A DNA stretch of 64,000 nucleotides from Tipula vernalis (GCA_958295665.1 OY282560.1:85350311-85414310); one strand, 5' to 3'. Counted from the first letter of the stretch, positions 49,447-64,000 are shown. Made by a program: numbers and translations. The notes: a model not told the origin generated them from the letters alone.

Positions 49447-52400
49447 ACCTGAACTATAGACCATAAATTCATAATAAAAAAACGAAAATCGGCAATTGTG
49501 TTCCGATTTCGATGATTGATGCCTCTATCAATAGGTGCTGAGACCTGTAATTGTCATGCCAACGGGCATTTAGATCGCTCGAATATTTCTACACATTTCG
49601 TAGAAAATTCAATTTTATGGAAAATCACCTGAACTATATACCATAAATTCATAATAAAAAAACGAAAATCTGCAATTGTGCTCCGATTTCGATGATTGAT
49701 GCCTCTATCAATAGGTGCTGAGACCTGTAATTATCATGCCAACGGGCATTTAGATCGCTCGAATATTTCTACACATTTCGTAGAAAATTCAATTTTATGG
49801 AAAATCACCTGAACTATAGACCATAAATTCATAATAAAAAAACGAAAATAGGCAATTGTGCTCCGATTTCGATGATTGATGCCTCTATCAATAGGTGCTG
49901 AGACCTGTAATTGTCATGCCAACGGGCATTTAGATCGCTCGAATATTTCTACACATTTCGTAGAAAATTCAATTTTATGGAAAATCACCTGAACTATAGA
50001 CCATAAATTCATAATAAAAAAACGAAAATCTGCAATTGTGCTCCGATTTCCATGATTGATGCCTCTATCAATAGGTGCTGAGACCTGTAATTGTCATGCC
50101 AACGGGCATTTAGATCGCTCGAATATTTCTACACATTTCGTAGAAAATTCAATTTTATGGAAAATCACCTGAACTATAGACCATGAATCCATAATAAAAA
50201 ACGAAAATCTGCAATTGTGTTCCGATTTGGTTGATTGATGACTCTAGCAGTAGATCGCTCGAATATTTCTACACATTTTGTAGAAAATTCAATTTTATGG
50301 AAAATCACCTGAACTATAGACCATAAATTCATAATAAAAAAACGAAAATCTGCAATTGTGCTCCGATTTCGATGATTGATGCCTCTATCAATAGGTGCTG
50401 AGACCTGTAATTGTCATGCCAACGAGCATTTAGATCGCTCGAATATTTCTACACATTTCGTAGAAAATTCAATTTTATGGAAAATCACTTGAACTATAGA
50501 CCATGAATCCATAATAAAAAACAAAAATCTGCAATTGTGTTCCGATTTGGTTGATTGATGACTCTAGCAGTAGATCGCTCGAATATTTCTACACATTTCG
50601 TAGAAAATTCAATTTTATGGAAAATCACCTGAACTATAGACCATAAATTCATAATAAAAAAACGAAAATAGGCAATTGTGCTCCGATTTCGATGATTGAT
50701 GCCTCTATCAATAGGTGCTGAGACCTGTAATTGTCATGCCAACGGGCATTTAGATCGCTCGAATATTTCTACACATTTCGTAGAAAATTCAATTTTATGG
50801 AAAATCACCTGAACTATAGACCATAAATTCATAATAAAAAAACGAAAATCTGCAATTGTGCTCCGATTTCGATGATTGATGCCTCTATCAATAGGTGCTG
50901 AGACCTGTAATTGTCATGCCAACGGGCATTTAGATCGCTCGAATATTTCTACACATTTCGTAGAAAATTCAATTTTATGGAAAATCACCTGAACTATAGA
51001 CCATGAATCCATAATAAAAAACGAAAATCTGCAATTGTGTTCCGATTTGGTTGATTGATGACTCTAGCAGTAGATCGCTCGAATATTTCTACACATTTTG
51101 TAGAAAATTCAATTTTATGGAAAATCACCTGAACTATAGACCATAAATTCATAATAAAAAAACGAAAATCTGCAATTGTGCTCCGATTTCGATGATTGAT
51201 GCCTCTATCAATAGGTGCTAAGACCTGTAATTGTCATGCCAACGGGCATTTAGATCGCTCGAATATTTCTACACATTTCGTAGAAAATTCAATTTTATGG
51301 AAAATCACCTGAACTATAGACCATAAATTCATAATAAAAAAACGAAAATCTGCAATTGTGCTCCGATTTCCATGATTGATGCCTCTATCAATAGGTGCTG
51401 AGACCTGTAATTGTCATGCCAACGGGCATTTAGATCGCTCGAATATTTCTACACATTTCGTAGAAAATTCAATTTTATGGAAAATCACCTGAACTATAGA
51501 CCATGAATCCATAATAAAAAACGAAAATCTGCAATTGTGTTCCGATTTGGTTGATTGATGACTCTAGCAGTAGATCGCTCGAATATTTCTACACATTTTG
51601 TAGAAAATTCAATTTTATGGAAAATCACCTGAACTATAGACCATAAATTCATAATAAAAAAACGAAAATCTGCAATTGTGCTCCGATTTCGATGATTGAT
51701 GCCTCTATCAATAGGTGCTGAGACCTGTAATTGTCATGCCAACGAGCATTTAGATCGCTCGAATATTTCTACACATTTCGTAGAAAATTCAATTTTATGG
51801 AAAATCACCTGAACTATAGACCATAAATTCATAATAAAAAAACGAAAATCTGCAATTGTGCTCCGATTTCCATGATTGATGCCTCTATCAATAGGTGCTG
51901 AGACCTGTAATTATCATGCCAACGGGCATTTAGATCGCTCGAATATTTCTACACATTTCGTAGAAAATTCAATTTTATGGAAAATCACCTGAACTATAGA
52001 CCATAAATTCATAATAAAAAAACGAAAATCGGCAATTGTGCTCCGATTTCGATGATTGATGCCTCTATCAATAGGTGCTGAGACCTGTAATTGTCATGCC
52101 AACGGGCATTTAGATCGCTCGAATATTTCTACACATTTCGTAGAAAATTCAATTTTATGGAAAATCACCTGAACTATAGACCATAAATTCATAATAAAAA
52201 AACGAAAATCTGCAATTGTGCTCCGATTTCGATGATTGATGCCTCTATCAATAGGTGCTGAGACCTGTAATTGTCATGCCAACGGGCATTTAGATCGCTC
52301 GAATATTTCTACACATTTCGTAGAAAATTCAATTTTATGGAAATTCACCTGAACTATAGAACATAAATTCATAATAAAAAAACGAAAATCTGCAATTGTG

Positions 52401-55400
52401 CTCCGATTTCGATAATTGATGCCTCTATCAATAGGTGCTGAGACCTGTAATTGTCATGCCAATGGGCATTTAGATCGCTCGAATATTTCTACACATTTCG
52501 TAGAAAATTCAATTTTATGGAAAATCACCTGAACTATAGACCATGAATCCATAATAAAAAACAAAAATCTGCAATTGTGTTCCGATTTGGTTGATTGATG
52601 ACTCTAGCAGTAGATCGCTCGAATATTTCTACACATTTCGTAGAAAATTCAATTTTATGGAAAATCACCTGAACTATAGACCATAAATTCATAATAAAAA
52701 AACGAAAATCGGCAATTGTGCTCCGATTTCGATGATTGATGCCTCTATCAATAGGTGCTGAGACCTGTAATTGTCATGCCAACGGGCATTTAGATCGCTC
52801 GAATATTTCTACACATTTCGTAGAAAATTCAATTTTATGGAAAATCACCTGAACTATAGACCATAAATTCATAATAAAAAAACGAAAATCTGCAATTGTG
52901 CTCCGATTTCGATGATTGATGCCTCTATCAATAGGTGCTGAGACCTGTAATTGTCATGCCAACGGGCATTTAGATCGCTCGAATATTTCTACACATTTCG
53001 TAGAAAATTCAATTTTATGGAAAATCACCTGAACTATAGACCATAAATTCATAATAAAAAAACGAAAATCGGCAATTGTGCTCCGATTTCGATGATTGAT
53101 GCCTCTATCAATAGGTGCTGAGACCTGTAATTGTCATGCCAACGGGCATTTAGATCGCTCGAATATTTCTACACATTTCGTAGAAAATTCAATTTTATGG
53201 AAAATCACCTGAACTATATACCATAAATTCATAATAAAAAAACGAAAATCTGCAATTGTGCTCCGATTTCGATGATTGATGCCTCTATCAATAGGGGCTG
53301 AGACCTGTAATTATCATGCCAACGGGCATTTAGATCGCTCGAATATTTCTACACATTTCGTAGAAAATTCAATTTTATGGAAAATCACTTGAACTATAGA
53401 CCATGAATCCATAATAAAAAACGAAAATCTGCAATTGTGTTCCGATTTGGTTGATTGATGACTCTAGCAGTAGATCGCTCGAATATTTCTACACATTTCG
53501 TAGAAAATTCAATTTTATGGAAAATCACCTGAACTATAGACCATAAATTCATAATAAAAAAACGAAAATCGGCAATTGTGTTCCGATTTCGATGATTGAT
53601 GCCTCTATCAATAGGTGCTGAGACCTGTAATTGTCATGCCAACGGGCATTTAGATCGCTCGAATATTTCTACACATTTCGTAGAAAATTCAATTTTATGG
53701 AAAATCACCTGAACTATATACCATAAATTCATAATAAAAAAACGAAAATCTGCAATTGTGCTCCGATTTCGATGATTGATGCCTCTATCAATAGGTGCTG
53801 AGACCTGTAATTATCATGCCAACGGGCATTTAGATCGCTCGAATATTTCTACACATTTCGTAGAAAATTCAATTTTATGGAAAATCACTTGACCTATAGA
53901 CCATGAATCCATAATAAAAAACAAAAATCTGCAATTGTGTTCCGATTTGGTTGATTGATGACTCTAGCAGTAGATCGCTCGAATATTTCTACACATTTCG
54001 TAGAAAATTCAATTTTATGGAAAATCACCTGAACTATAGACCATAAATTCATAATAAAAAAACGAAAATCTGCAATTGTGCTCCGATTTCGATGATTGAT
54101 GCCTCTATCAATAGGTGCTGAGACCTGTAATTGTCATGCCAACGGGCATTTAGATCGCTCGAATATTTCTACACATTTCGTAGAAAATTCAATTTTATGG
54201 AAATTCACCTGAACTATAGACCATAAATTCATAATAAAAAAACGAAAATCGGCAATTGTGCTCCGATTTCGATGATTGATGCCTCTATCAATAGGTGCTG
54301 AGACCTGTAATTGTCATGCCAACGGGCATTTAGATCGCTCGAATATTTCTACACATTTCGTAGAAAATTCAATTTTATGGAAAATCACCTGAACTATATA
54401 CCATAAATTCATAATAAAAAAACGAAAATCTGCAATTGTGCTCCGATTTCGATGATTGATGCCTCTATCAATAGGTGCTGAGACCTGTAATTGTCATGCC
54501 AACGGGCATTTAGATCGCTCGAATATTTCTACACATTTCGTAGAAAATTCAATTTTATGGAAAATCACTTGAACTATAGACCATGAATCCATAATAAAAA
54601 ACGAAAATCTGCAATTGTGTTCCGATTTGGTTGATTGATGACTCTAGCAGTAGATCGCTCGAATATTTCTACACATTTCGTAGAAAATTCAATTTTATGG
54701 AAAATCACCTGAACTATAGACCATAAATTCATAATAAAAAAACGAAAATCTGCAATTGTGCTCCGATTTCGATGATTGATGCCTCTATCAATAGGTGCTG
54801 AGACCTGTAATTATCATGCCAACGGGCATTTAGATCGCTCGAATATTTCTACACATTTCATAGAAAATTCAATTTTATGGAAAATCACTTGAACTATAGA
54901 CCATGAATCCATAATAAAAAACAAAAATCTGCAATTGTGTTCCGATTTGGTTGATTGATGACTCTAGCAGTAGATCGCTCGAATATTTCTACACATTTCG
55001 TAGAAAATTCAATTTTTTGGAAAATCACCTGAACTATAGACCATAAATTCATAATAAAAAAACGAAAATCGGCAATTGTGCTCCGATTTCGATGATTGAT
55101 GCCTCTATCAATAGGTGCTGAGACCTGTAATTGTCATGCCAACGGGCATTTAGATCGCTCGAATATTTCTACACATTTCGTAGAAAATTCAATTTTATGG
55201 AAAATCACCTGAACTATAGACCATGAATCCATAATAAAAAACGAAAATCTGCAATTGTGTTCCGATTTGGTTGATTGATGACTCTAGCAGTAGATCGCTC
55301 GAATATTTCTACACATTTTGTAGAAAATTCAATTTTATGGAAAATCACCTGAACTATAGACCATAAATTCATAATAAAAAAACGAAAATCTGCAATTGTG

Positions 55401-55886
55401 CTCCGATTTCGATGATTGATGCCTCTATCAATAGGTGCTGAGACCTGTAATTGTCATGCCAACGGGCATTTAGATCGCTCGAATATTTCTACACATTTCG
55501 TAGAAAATTCAATTTTATGGAAAATCACCTGAACTATAGACCATAAATTCATAATAAAAAAACGAAAATCTGCAATTGTGCTCCGATTTCGATGATTGAT
55601 GCCTCTATCAATAGGTGCTGAGACCTGTAATTATCATGCCAACGGGCATTTAGATCGCTCGAATATTTCTACACATTTCGTAGAAAATTCAATTTTATGG
55701 AAAATCACCTGAACTATAGACCATAAATTCATAATAAAAAAACGAAAATCTGCAATTGTGCTCCGATTTCGATGATTGATGCCTCTATCAATAGGTGCTG
55801 AGACCTGTAATTATCATGCCAACGGGCATTTAGATCGCTCGAATATTTCTACACATTTCGTAGAAAATTCAATTTTATGGAAAATC

Positions 55887-58800
55887 ACTTGAACTATAGA
55901 CCATGAATCCATAATAAAAAACGAAAATCTGCAATTGTGTTCCGATTTGGTTGATTGATGACTCTAGCAGTAGATCGCTCGAATATTTCTACACATTTCG
56001 TAGAAAATTCAATTTTATGGAAAATCACCTGAACTATAGACCATAAATTCATAATAAAAAAACGAAAATCGGCAATTGTGTTCCGATTTCGATGATTGAT
56101 GCCTCTATCAATAGGTGCTGAGACCTGTAATTGTCATGCCAACGGGCATTTAGATCGCTCGAATATTTCTACACATTTCGTAGAAAATTCAATTTTATGG
56201 AAAATCACCTGAACTATATACCATAAATTCATAATAAAAAAACGAAAATCTGCAATTGTGCTCCGATTTCGATGATTGATGCCTCTATCAATAGGTGCTG
56301 AGACCTGTAATTATCATGCCAACGGGCATTTAGATCGCTCGAATATTTCTACACATTTCATAGAAAATTCAATTTTATGGAAAATCACTTGAACTATAGA
56401 CCATGAATCCATAATAAAAAACAAAAATCTGCAATTGTGTTCCGATTTGGTTGATTGATGACTCTAGCAGTAGATCGCTCGAATATTTCTACACATTTCG
56501 TAGAAAATTCAATTTTATGGAAAATCACCTGAACTATAGACCATAAATTCATAATAAAAAAACGAAAATCGGCAATTGTGCTCCGATTTCGATGATTGAT
56601 GCCTCTATCAATAGGTGCTGAGACCTGTAATTGTCATGCCAACGGGCATTTAGATCGCTCGAATATTTCTACACATTTCGTAGAAAATTCAATTTTATGG
56701 AAAATCACCTGAACTATAGACCATGAATCCATAATAAAAAACGAAAATCTGCAATTGTGTTCCGATTTGGTTGATTGATGACTCTAGCAGTAGATCGCTC
56801 GAATATTTCTACACATTTTGTAGAAAATTCAATTTTATGGAAAATCACCTGAACTATAGACCATAAATTCATAATAAAAAAACGAAAATCGGCAATTGTG
56901 CTCCGATTTCGATGATTGATGCCTCTATCAATAGGTGCTGAGACCTGTAATTGTCATGCCAACGGGCATTTAGATCGCTCGAATATTTCTACACATTTCG
57001 TAGAAAATTCAATTTTATGGAAAATCACCTGAACTATAGACCATGAATCCATAATAAAAAACGAAAATCTGCAATTGTGTTCCGATTTGGTTGATTGATG
57101 ACTCTAGCAGTAGATCGCTCGAATATTTCTACACATTTCGTAGAAAATTCAATTTTATGGAAAATCACCTGAACTATAGACCATAAATTCATAATAAAAA
57201 AACGAAAATCGGCAATTGTGTTCCGATTTCGATGATTGATGCCTCTATCAATAGGTGCTGAGACCTGTAATTGTCATGCCAACGGGCATTTAGATCGCTA
57301 GAATATTTCTACACATTTCGTAGAAAATTCAATTTTATGGAAAATCACCTGAACTATATACCATAAATTCATAATAAAAAAACGAAAATCTGCAATTGTG
57401 CTCCGATTTCGATGATTGATGCCTCTATCAATAGGTGCTGAGACCTGTAATTATCATGCCAACGGGCATTTAGATCGCTCGAATATTTCTACACATTTCG
57501 TAGAAAATTCAATTTTATGGAAAATCACTTGAACTATAGACCATGAATCCATAATAAAAAACAAAAATCTGCAATTGTGTTCCGATTTGGTTGATTGATG
57601 ACTCTAGCAGTAGATCGCTCGAATATTTCTACACATTTCGTAGAAAATTCAATTTTATGGAAAATCACCTGAACTATAGACCATAAATTCATAATAAAAA
57701 AACGAAAATCTGCAATTGTGCTCCGATTTCGATGATTGATGCCTCTATCAATAGGTGCTGAGACCTGTAATTGTCATGCCAACGGGCATTTAGATCGCTC
57801 GAATATTTCTACACATTTCGTAGAAAATTCAATTTTATGGAAAATCACCTGAACTATATACCATAAATTCATAATAAAAAAACGAAAATCTGCAATTGTG
57901 CTCCGATTTCGATGATTGATGCCTCTATCAATAGGTGCTGAGACCTGTAATTATCATGCCAACGGGCATTTAGATCGCTCGAATATTTCTACACATTTCG
58001 TAGAAAATTCAATTTTATGGAAAATCACCTGAACTATAGACCATGAATCCATAATAAAAAACGAAAATCTGCAATTGTGTTCCGATTTGGTTGATTGATG
58101 ACTCTAGCAGTAGATCGCTCGAATATTTCTACACATTTCGTAGAAAATTCAATTTTATGGAAAATCACCTGAACTATAGACCATAAATTCATAATAAAAA
58201 AACGAAAATCGGCAATTGTGCTCCGATTTCGATGATTGATGCCTCTATCAATAGGTGCTGAGACCTGTAATTGTCATGCCAACGGGCATTTAGATCGCTC
58301 GAATATTTCTACACATTTCGTAGAAAATTCAATTTTATGGAAAATCACCTGAACTATATACCATAAATTCATAATAAAAAAACGAAAATCTGCAATTGTG
58401 CTCCGATTTCGATGATTGATGCCTCTATCAATAGGTGCTGAGACCTGTAATTATCATGCCAACGGGCATTTAGATCGCTCGAATATTTCTACACATTTCG
58501 TAGAAAATTCAATTTTATGGAAAATCACTTGAACTATAGACCATGAATCCATAATAAAAAACGAAAATCTGCAATTGTGTTCCGATTTGGTTGATTGATG
58601 ACTCTAGCAGTAGATCGCTCGAATATTTCTACACATTTCGTAGAAAATTCAATTTTATGGAAAATCACCTGAACTATAGACCATAAATTCATAATAAAAA
58701 AACGAAAATCGGCAATTGTGTTCCGATTTCGATGATTGATGCCTCTATCAATAGGTGCTGAGACCTGTAATTGTCATGCCAACGGGCATTTAGATCGCTC

Positions 58801-61430
58801 GAATATTTCTACACATTTCGTAGAAAATTCAATTTTATGGAAAATCACCTGAACTATATACCATAAATTCATAATAAAAAAACGAAAATCGGCAATTGTG
58901 CTCCGATTTCGATGATTGATGCCTCTATCAATAGGTGCTGAGACCTGTAATTATCATGCCAACGGGCATTTAGATCGCTCGAATATTTCTACACATTTCG
59001 TAGAAAATTCAATTTTATGGAAAATCACCTGAACTATAGACCATAAATTCATAATAAAAAAACGAAAATCTGCAATTGTGCTCCGATTTCGATGATTGAT
59101 GCCTCTATCAATAGGTGCTGAGACCTGTAATTATCATGCCAACGGGCATTTAGATCGCTCGAATATTTCTACACATTTCGTAGAAAATTCAATTTTATGG
59201 AAAATCACTTGAACTATAGACCATGAATCCATAATAAAAAACGAAAATCTGCAATTGTGTTCCGATTTGGTTGATTGATGACTCTAGCAGTAGATCGCTC
59301 GAATATTTCTACACATTTCGTAGAAAATTCAATTTTATGGAAAATCACCTGAACTATAGACCATAAATTCATAATAAAAAAACGAAAATCGGCAATTGTG
59401 TTCCGATTTCGATGATTGATGCCTCTATCAATAGGTGCTGAGACCTGTAATTGTCATGCCAACGGGCATTTAGATCGCTCGAATATTTCTACACATTTCG
59501 TAGAAAATTCAATTTTATGGAAAATCACCTGAACTATATACCATAAATTCATAATAAAAAAACGAAAATCTGCAATTGTGCTCCGATTTCGATGATTGAT
59601 GCCTCTATCAATAGGTGCTGAGACCTGTAATTATCATGCCAACGGGCATTTAGATCGCTCGAATATTTCTACACATTTCATAGAAAATTCAATTTTATGG
59701 AAAATCACTTGAACTATAGACCATGAATCCATAATAAAAAACAAAAATCTGCAATTGTGTTCCGATTTGGTTGATTGATGACTCTAGCAGTAGATCGCTC
59801 GAATATTTCTACACATTTCGTAGAAAATTCAATTTTATGGAAAATCACCTGAACTATAGACCATAAATTCATAATAAAAAAACGAAAATCGGCAATTGTG
59901 CTCCGATTTCGATGATTGATGCCTCTATCAATAGGTGCTGAGACCTGTAATTGTCATGCCAACGGGCATTTAGATCGCTCGAATATTTCTACACATTTCG
60001 TAGAAAATTCAATTTTATGGAAAATCACCTGAACTATAGACCATGAATCCATAATAAAAAACGAAAATCTGCAATTGTGTTCCGATTTGGTTGATTGATG
60101 ACTCTAGCAGTAGATCGCTCGAATATTTCTACACATTTTGTAGAAAATTCAATTTTATGGAAAATCACCTGAACTATAGACCATAAATTCATAATAAAAA
60201 AACGAAAATCGGCAATTGTGCTCCGATTTCGATGATTGATGCCTCTATCAATAGGTGCTGAGACCTGTAATTGTCATGCCAACGGGCATTTAGATCGCTC
60301 GAATATTTCTACACATTTCGTAGAAAATTCAATTTTATGGAAAATCACCTGAACTATAGACCATGAATCCATAATAAAAAACGAAAATCTGCAATTGTGT
60401 TCCGATTTGGTTGATTGATGACTCTAGCAGTAGATCGCTCGAATATTTCTACACATTTCGTAGAAAATTCAATTTTATGGAAAATCACCTGAACTATAGA
60501 CCATAAATTCATAATAAAAAAACGAAAATCGGCAATTGTGTTCCGATTTCGATGATTGATGCCTCTATCAATAGGTGCTGAGACCTGTAATTGTCATGCC
60601 AACGGGCATTTAGATCGCTAGAATATTTCTACACATTTCGTAGAAAATTCAATTTTATGGAAAATCACCTGAACTATATACCATAAATTCATAATAAAAA
60701 AACGAAAATCTGCAATTGTGCTCCGATTTCGATGATTGATGCCTCTATCAATAGGTGCTGAGACCTGTAATTATCATGCCAACGGGCATTTAGATCGCTC
60801 GAATATTTCTACACATTTCGTAGAAAATTCAATTTTATGGAAAATCACTTGAACTATAGACCATGAATCCATAATAAAAAACAAAAATCTGCAATTGTGT
60901 TCCGATTTGGTTGATTGATGACTCTAGCAGTAGATCGCTCGAATATTTCTACACATTTCGTAGAAAATTCAATTTTATGGAAAATCACCTGAACTATAGA
61001 CCATAAATTCATAATAAAAAAACGAAAATCTGCAATTGTGCTCCGATTTCGATGATTGATGCCTCTATCAATAGGTGCTGAGACCTGTAATTGTCATGCC
61101 AACGGGCATTTAGATCGCTCGAATATTTCTACACATTTCGTAGAAAATTCAATTTTATGGAAAATCACCTGAACTATATACCATAAATTCATAATAAAAA
61201 AACGAAAATCTGCAATTGTGCTCCGATTTCGATGATTGATGCCTCTATCAATAGGTGCTGAGACCTGTAATTATCATGCCAACGGGCATTTAGATCGCTC
61301 GAATATTTCTACACATTTCGTAGAAAATTCAATTTTATGGAAAATCACCTGAACTATAGACCATGAATCCATAATAAAAAACGAAAATCTGCAATTGTGT
61401 TCCGATTTGGTTGATTGATGACTCTAGCAG
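55887..61430. repeat. Higher-order repeat of 20 monomers (3320 bp), about 1.7 copies
   Basis: S-to-S spacings from 55887 are 500, 320, 320, 500, 500, 500 and 680, summing to 3320 bp (13 L + 7 S). From 59207 the series starts again: 500, 320, 320, 500, 500. Private variants recur at exactly 3320 bp: TTTCATAG (56360, 59680), CATTTTGTAG (56820, 60140), CGCTAGAAT (57300, 60620), and the S variant AACAAAAATC in matching positions. A 1500-bp relation (9 monomers) links TTTCATAG and CATTTTGTAG to earlier copies at 54860 and 55320. Confidence 0.9.
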
Positions 61431-61846
61431 TAGATCGTTCGAATACTTCTACACATTTCTTAGAAACTTCAATTTTATGGAAAATCACCTGAACTATAGA
61501 CCATAAATTCATAATAAAAAAACGAAAATCTGCAATTGTGCTCCGATTTCGATGATTGATGCCTCTATCAATAGGTGCTGAGACCTGTAATTGTCATGCC
61601 AACGGGCATTTAGATCGCTCGAATATTTCTACACATTTCGTAGAAAATTCAATTTTATGGAAAATCACCTGAACTATAGACCATAAATTCATAATAAAAA
61701 AACGAAAATCTGCAATTGTGCTCCGATTTCGATGATTGATGCCTCTATCAATAGGTGCTGAGACCTGTAATTGTCATGCCAACGGGCATTTAGATCGCTC
61801 GAATATTTCTACACATTTCGTAGAAAATTCAATTTTATGGAAAATC

Positions 61847-61992
61847 ACCTGAATTATAGACTATAAATTCGATTTCGATGATTGATGCCTCTATCAATAG
61901 GTGCTGAGACCTGTAATTGTCATGCCAACGGGCATTTAGATCGCTCGAATATTTCTACACATTTCGTAGAAAATTCAATTTTATGGAAAATC
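61847..61992. repeat. Deleted L monomer (146 bp)
   Basis: The unit reads CTATAAATTC and jumps to GATTTCGATG, losing 34 bp that include the A7 tract. It marks the start of the more divergent right part of the array. Confidence 0.82.
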
Positions 61993-64000
61993 ACCTGAAC
62001 TATAGACCATGAATCCATAATAAAAAACGAAAATCTGCAATTGTGTTCCGATTTGGTTGATTGATGACTCTAGCAGTAGATCGCTCAAATATTTCTACAC
62101 ATTTCTTAGAAAATTCAATTTTATGGAAAATCATCTGAACTATAGACCATAAATTCATAATAAAAAAACGAAAATCGGCAATTGTGCTCCGATTTCGATG
62201 ATTGATGCCTCTATCAATAGGTGCTGAGACCTGTAATTGTCATGCCAACGGGCATTTAGATCGCTCGAATATTTCTACACATTTCGTAGAAAATTCAATT
62301 TTATGGAAAATCACCTGAACTATAGACCATGAATTCATATTAAAAAAACGAAAATCTGCAATTGTGCTCCGATTTCGATGATTGATGCCTCTATCAATAG
62401 GTGCTGAGACCTGTAATTGTCATGCCAACGGGCATTTAGATCGCTCGAATATTTCTACACATTTCGTAGAAAATTCAATTTTATGGAAAATCACCTGAAC
62501 TATAGACTATAAATTCATAATAAAAAAACGAAAATCTGCAATTGTGCTCCAATTTCGATGATTTATGTCTCTATCAATAGGTGCTGAGACCTGTAATTGT
62601 CATGCCAACGGGCATTTAGATCGCTCGAATATTTCTACACATTTCGTAGAAAATTCAATTTTATGGAAAATCACCTGAACTATAGACCATGAATCCATAA
62701 TAAAAAACGAAAATCGGCAATTGTGTTCCGATTTGGTTGATTGATGACTCTAGCAGTAGATCGCTCGAATAATTCTACACATTTCTTAGAAATATCAATT
62801 TTATGGAAAATCACCTGAACTATAGACCATAAATTCATAATAAAAAAACGAAAATCTGCAATTGTGCTCCGATTTCGATGATTGATGCCTCTATCAATAG
62901 GTGCTGAGACCTGTAATTGTCATGCCAACGGGCATTTAGATCGCTCGAATATTTCTACACATTTCGTAGAAAATTCAATTTTATGGAAAATCACCTGAAC
63001 TATAGACCATAAATTCATAATAAAAAAACGAAAATCTGCAATTGTGCTCCGATTTCGATGATTGATGCCTCTATCAATAGGTGCTGAGACCTGTAATTGT
63101 CATGCCAACGGGCATTTAGATCGCTCGAATATTTCTACACATTTCGTAGAAAATTCAATTTTATGGAAAATCACCTGAACTATAGACCATGAATCCATAA
63201 TAAAAAACGAAAATCTGCAATTGTGTTCCGATTTGGTTGATTGATGACTCTAGCAGTAGATCGCTCGAATACTTCTACACATTTCTAAGAAATATCAATT
63301 TTATGGAAAATCACCTGAACTATAGACCATAAATTCATAATAAAAAAACGAAAATCTGCAATTGTGCTCCGATTTCGATGATTGATGCCTCTATCAATAG
63401 GTGCTGAGACCTGTAATTGTCATGCCAACGGGCATTTAGATCGCTCGAATATTTCTACACATTTCGTAGAAAATTCAATTTTATGGAAAATCACCTGAAC
63501 TATAGACCATAAATTCATAATAAAAAAACGAAAATCGGCAATTGTGCTCCGATTTCGATGATTGATGCCTCTATCAATAGGTGCTGAGACCTGTAATTGT
63601 CATGCCAACGGGCATTTAGATCGCTCGAATATTTCTACACATTTCGTAGAAAACTTCAATTTTATGGAAAATCACCTGAACTATAGACCATAAATTCATA
63701 ATAAAAATCGAAAATCTGCAATTGTGTTCCGATTTGGTTGATTGATGACTCTAGCAGTAGATCGCTCAAATATTTCTACACATTTCTTAGAAAATTCAAT
63801 TTTATGGAAAATCACCTGAACTATAGACCATAAATTCATAATAAAAAACGAAAATCGGCAATTGTGCTCCGATTTCGATGATTGATGCCTCTATCAATAG
63901 GTGCTGAGACCTGTAATTGTCATGCCAACGGGCATTTAGATCGCTCGAATATTTCTACACATTTCGTAGAAAATTCAATTTTATGGAAAATCACCTGAAC

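Larger units (their letters stand above)
46445..64000. repeat. Satellite array, right block
   Basis: The array continues in the same orientation to the window edge. S monomers are frequent, with 23 between about 50167 and 61347, spaced mostly by 320 bp (one L between) or 500 bp (two L between). Deletion-junction monomers occur near 47095, 49328 and 61870. From about 61430 the monomers diverge more (CGTTCGAATACTTC, GAAACTTC, GAAATATC, CTCAAATATT), suggesting less homogenisation. No genes were found. Confidence 0.97.

Overview
This is eukaryotic, almost certainly insect, repeat-only DNA. Nearly all of it is one AT-rich tandem satellite (about 35% GC in the main monomer) in a single orientation, interrupted by two transposable-element insertions. 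No host gene, RNA gene or prokaryotic feature is visible. The insect assignment is an inference from a BEL/Pao LTR retrotransposon with an apparent tRNA-Phe primer site; the species cannot be named.

Layout: 1-15977 satellite; 15978-23803 a BEL/Pao retrotransposon with an abnormal right end; 23804-45670 satellite; 45671-46431 a short insertion with a (TTA)n end and a 13-bp target duplication, probably a truncated non-LTR retrotransposon on the minus strand; 46432-64000 satellite.

The satellite has two monomer lengths in the same register: a 180-bp long form (L) and a 140-bp short form (S). S is absent from 141-7518 and about 23.8-32.0 kb, and common from 49.3 to 61.4 kb. The units form several local higher-order repeats: about 540 bp (three L) at 24-30 kb; 2294 bp (12 L + 1 S) at 11.1-15.2 kb; marker recurrences of 2259 bp at 39-42 kb; and 3320 bp (13 L + 7 S) at 55.9-61.4 kb. 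A nucleosome-sized, homogenised array suggests centromeric or pericentromeric heterochromatin, but no sequence proves this.

The BEL/Pao element has, in order: 628-bp LTR, PBS, Gag, three zinc knuckles, aspartic protease, reverse transcriptase, RNase H, integrase, polypurine tract and 627-bp LTR. Its single long reading frame is broken twice, each time by what looks like one extra base, although the LTRs are almost identical. After the second LTR come TTTTGG, AGAG, 39 T, and then an inverted 448-bp copy of the LTR's first part, ending exactly at the reversed LTR terminus. A 5-bp duplication (GATGC) flanks the whole 7826-bp composite. It therefore appears to have integrated as one cDNA with two U3 ends, made by an aberrant reverse-transcription template switch onto a poly(A) tail. 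This is the most unusual object in the window.
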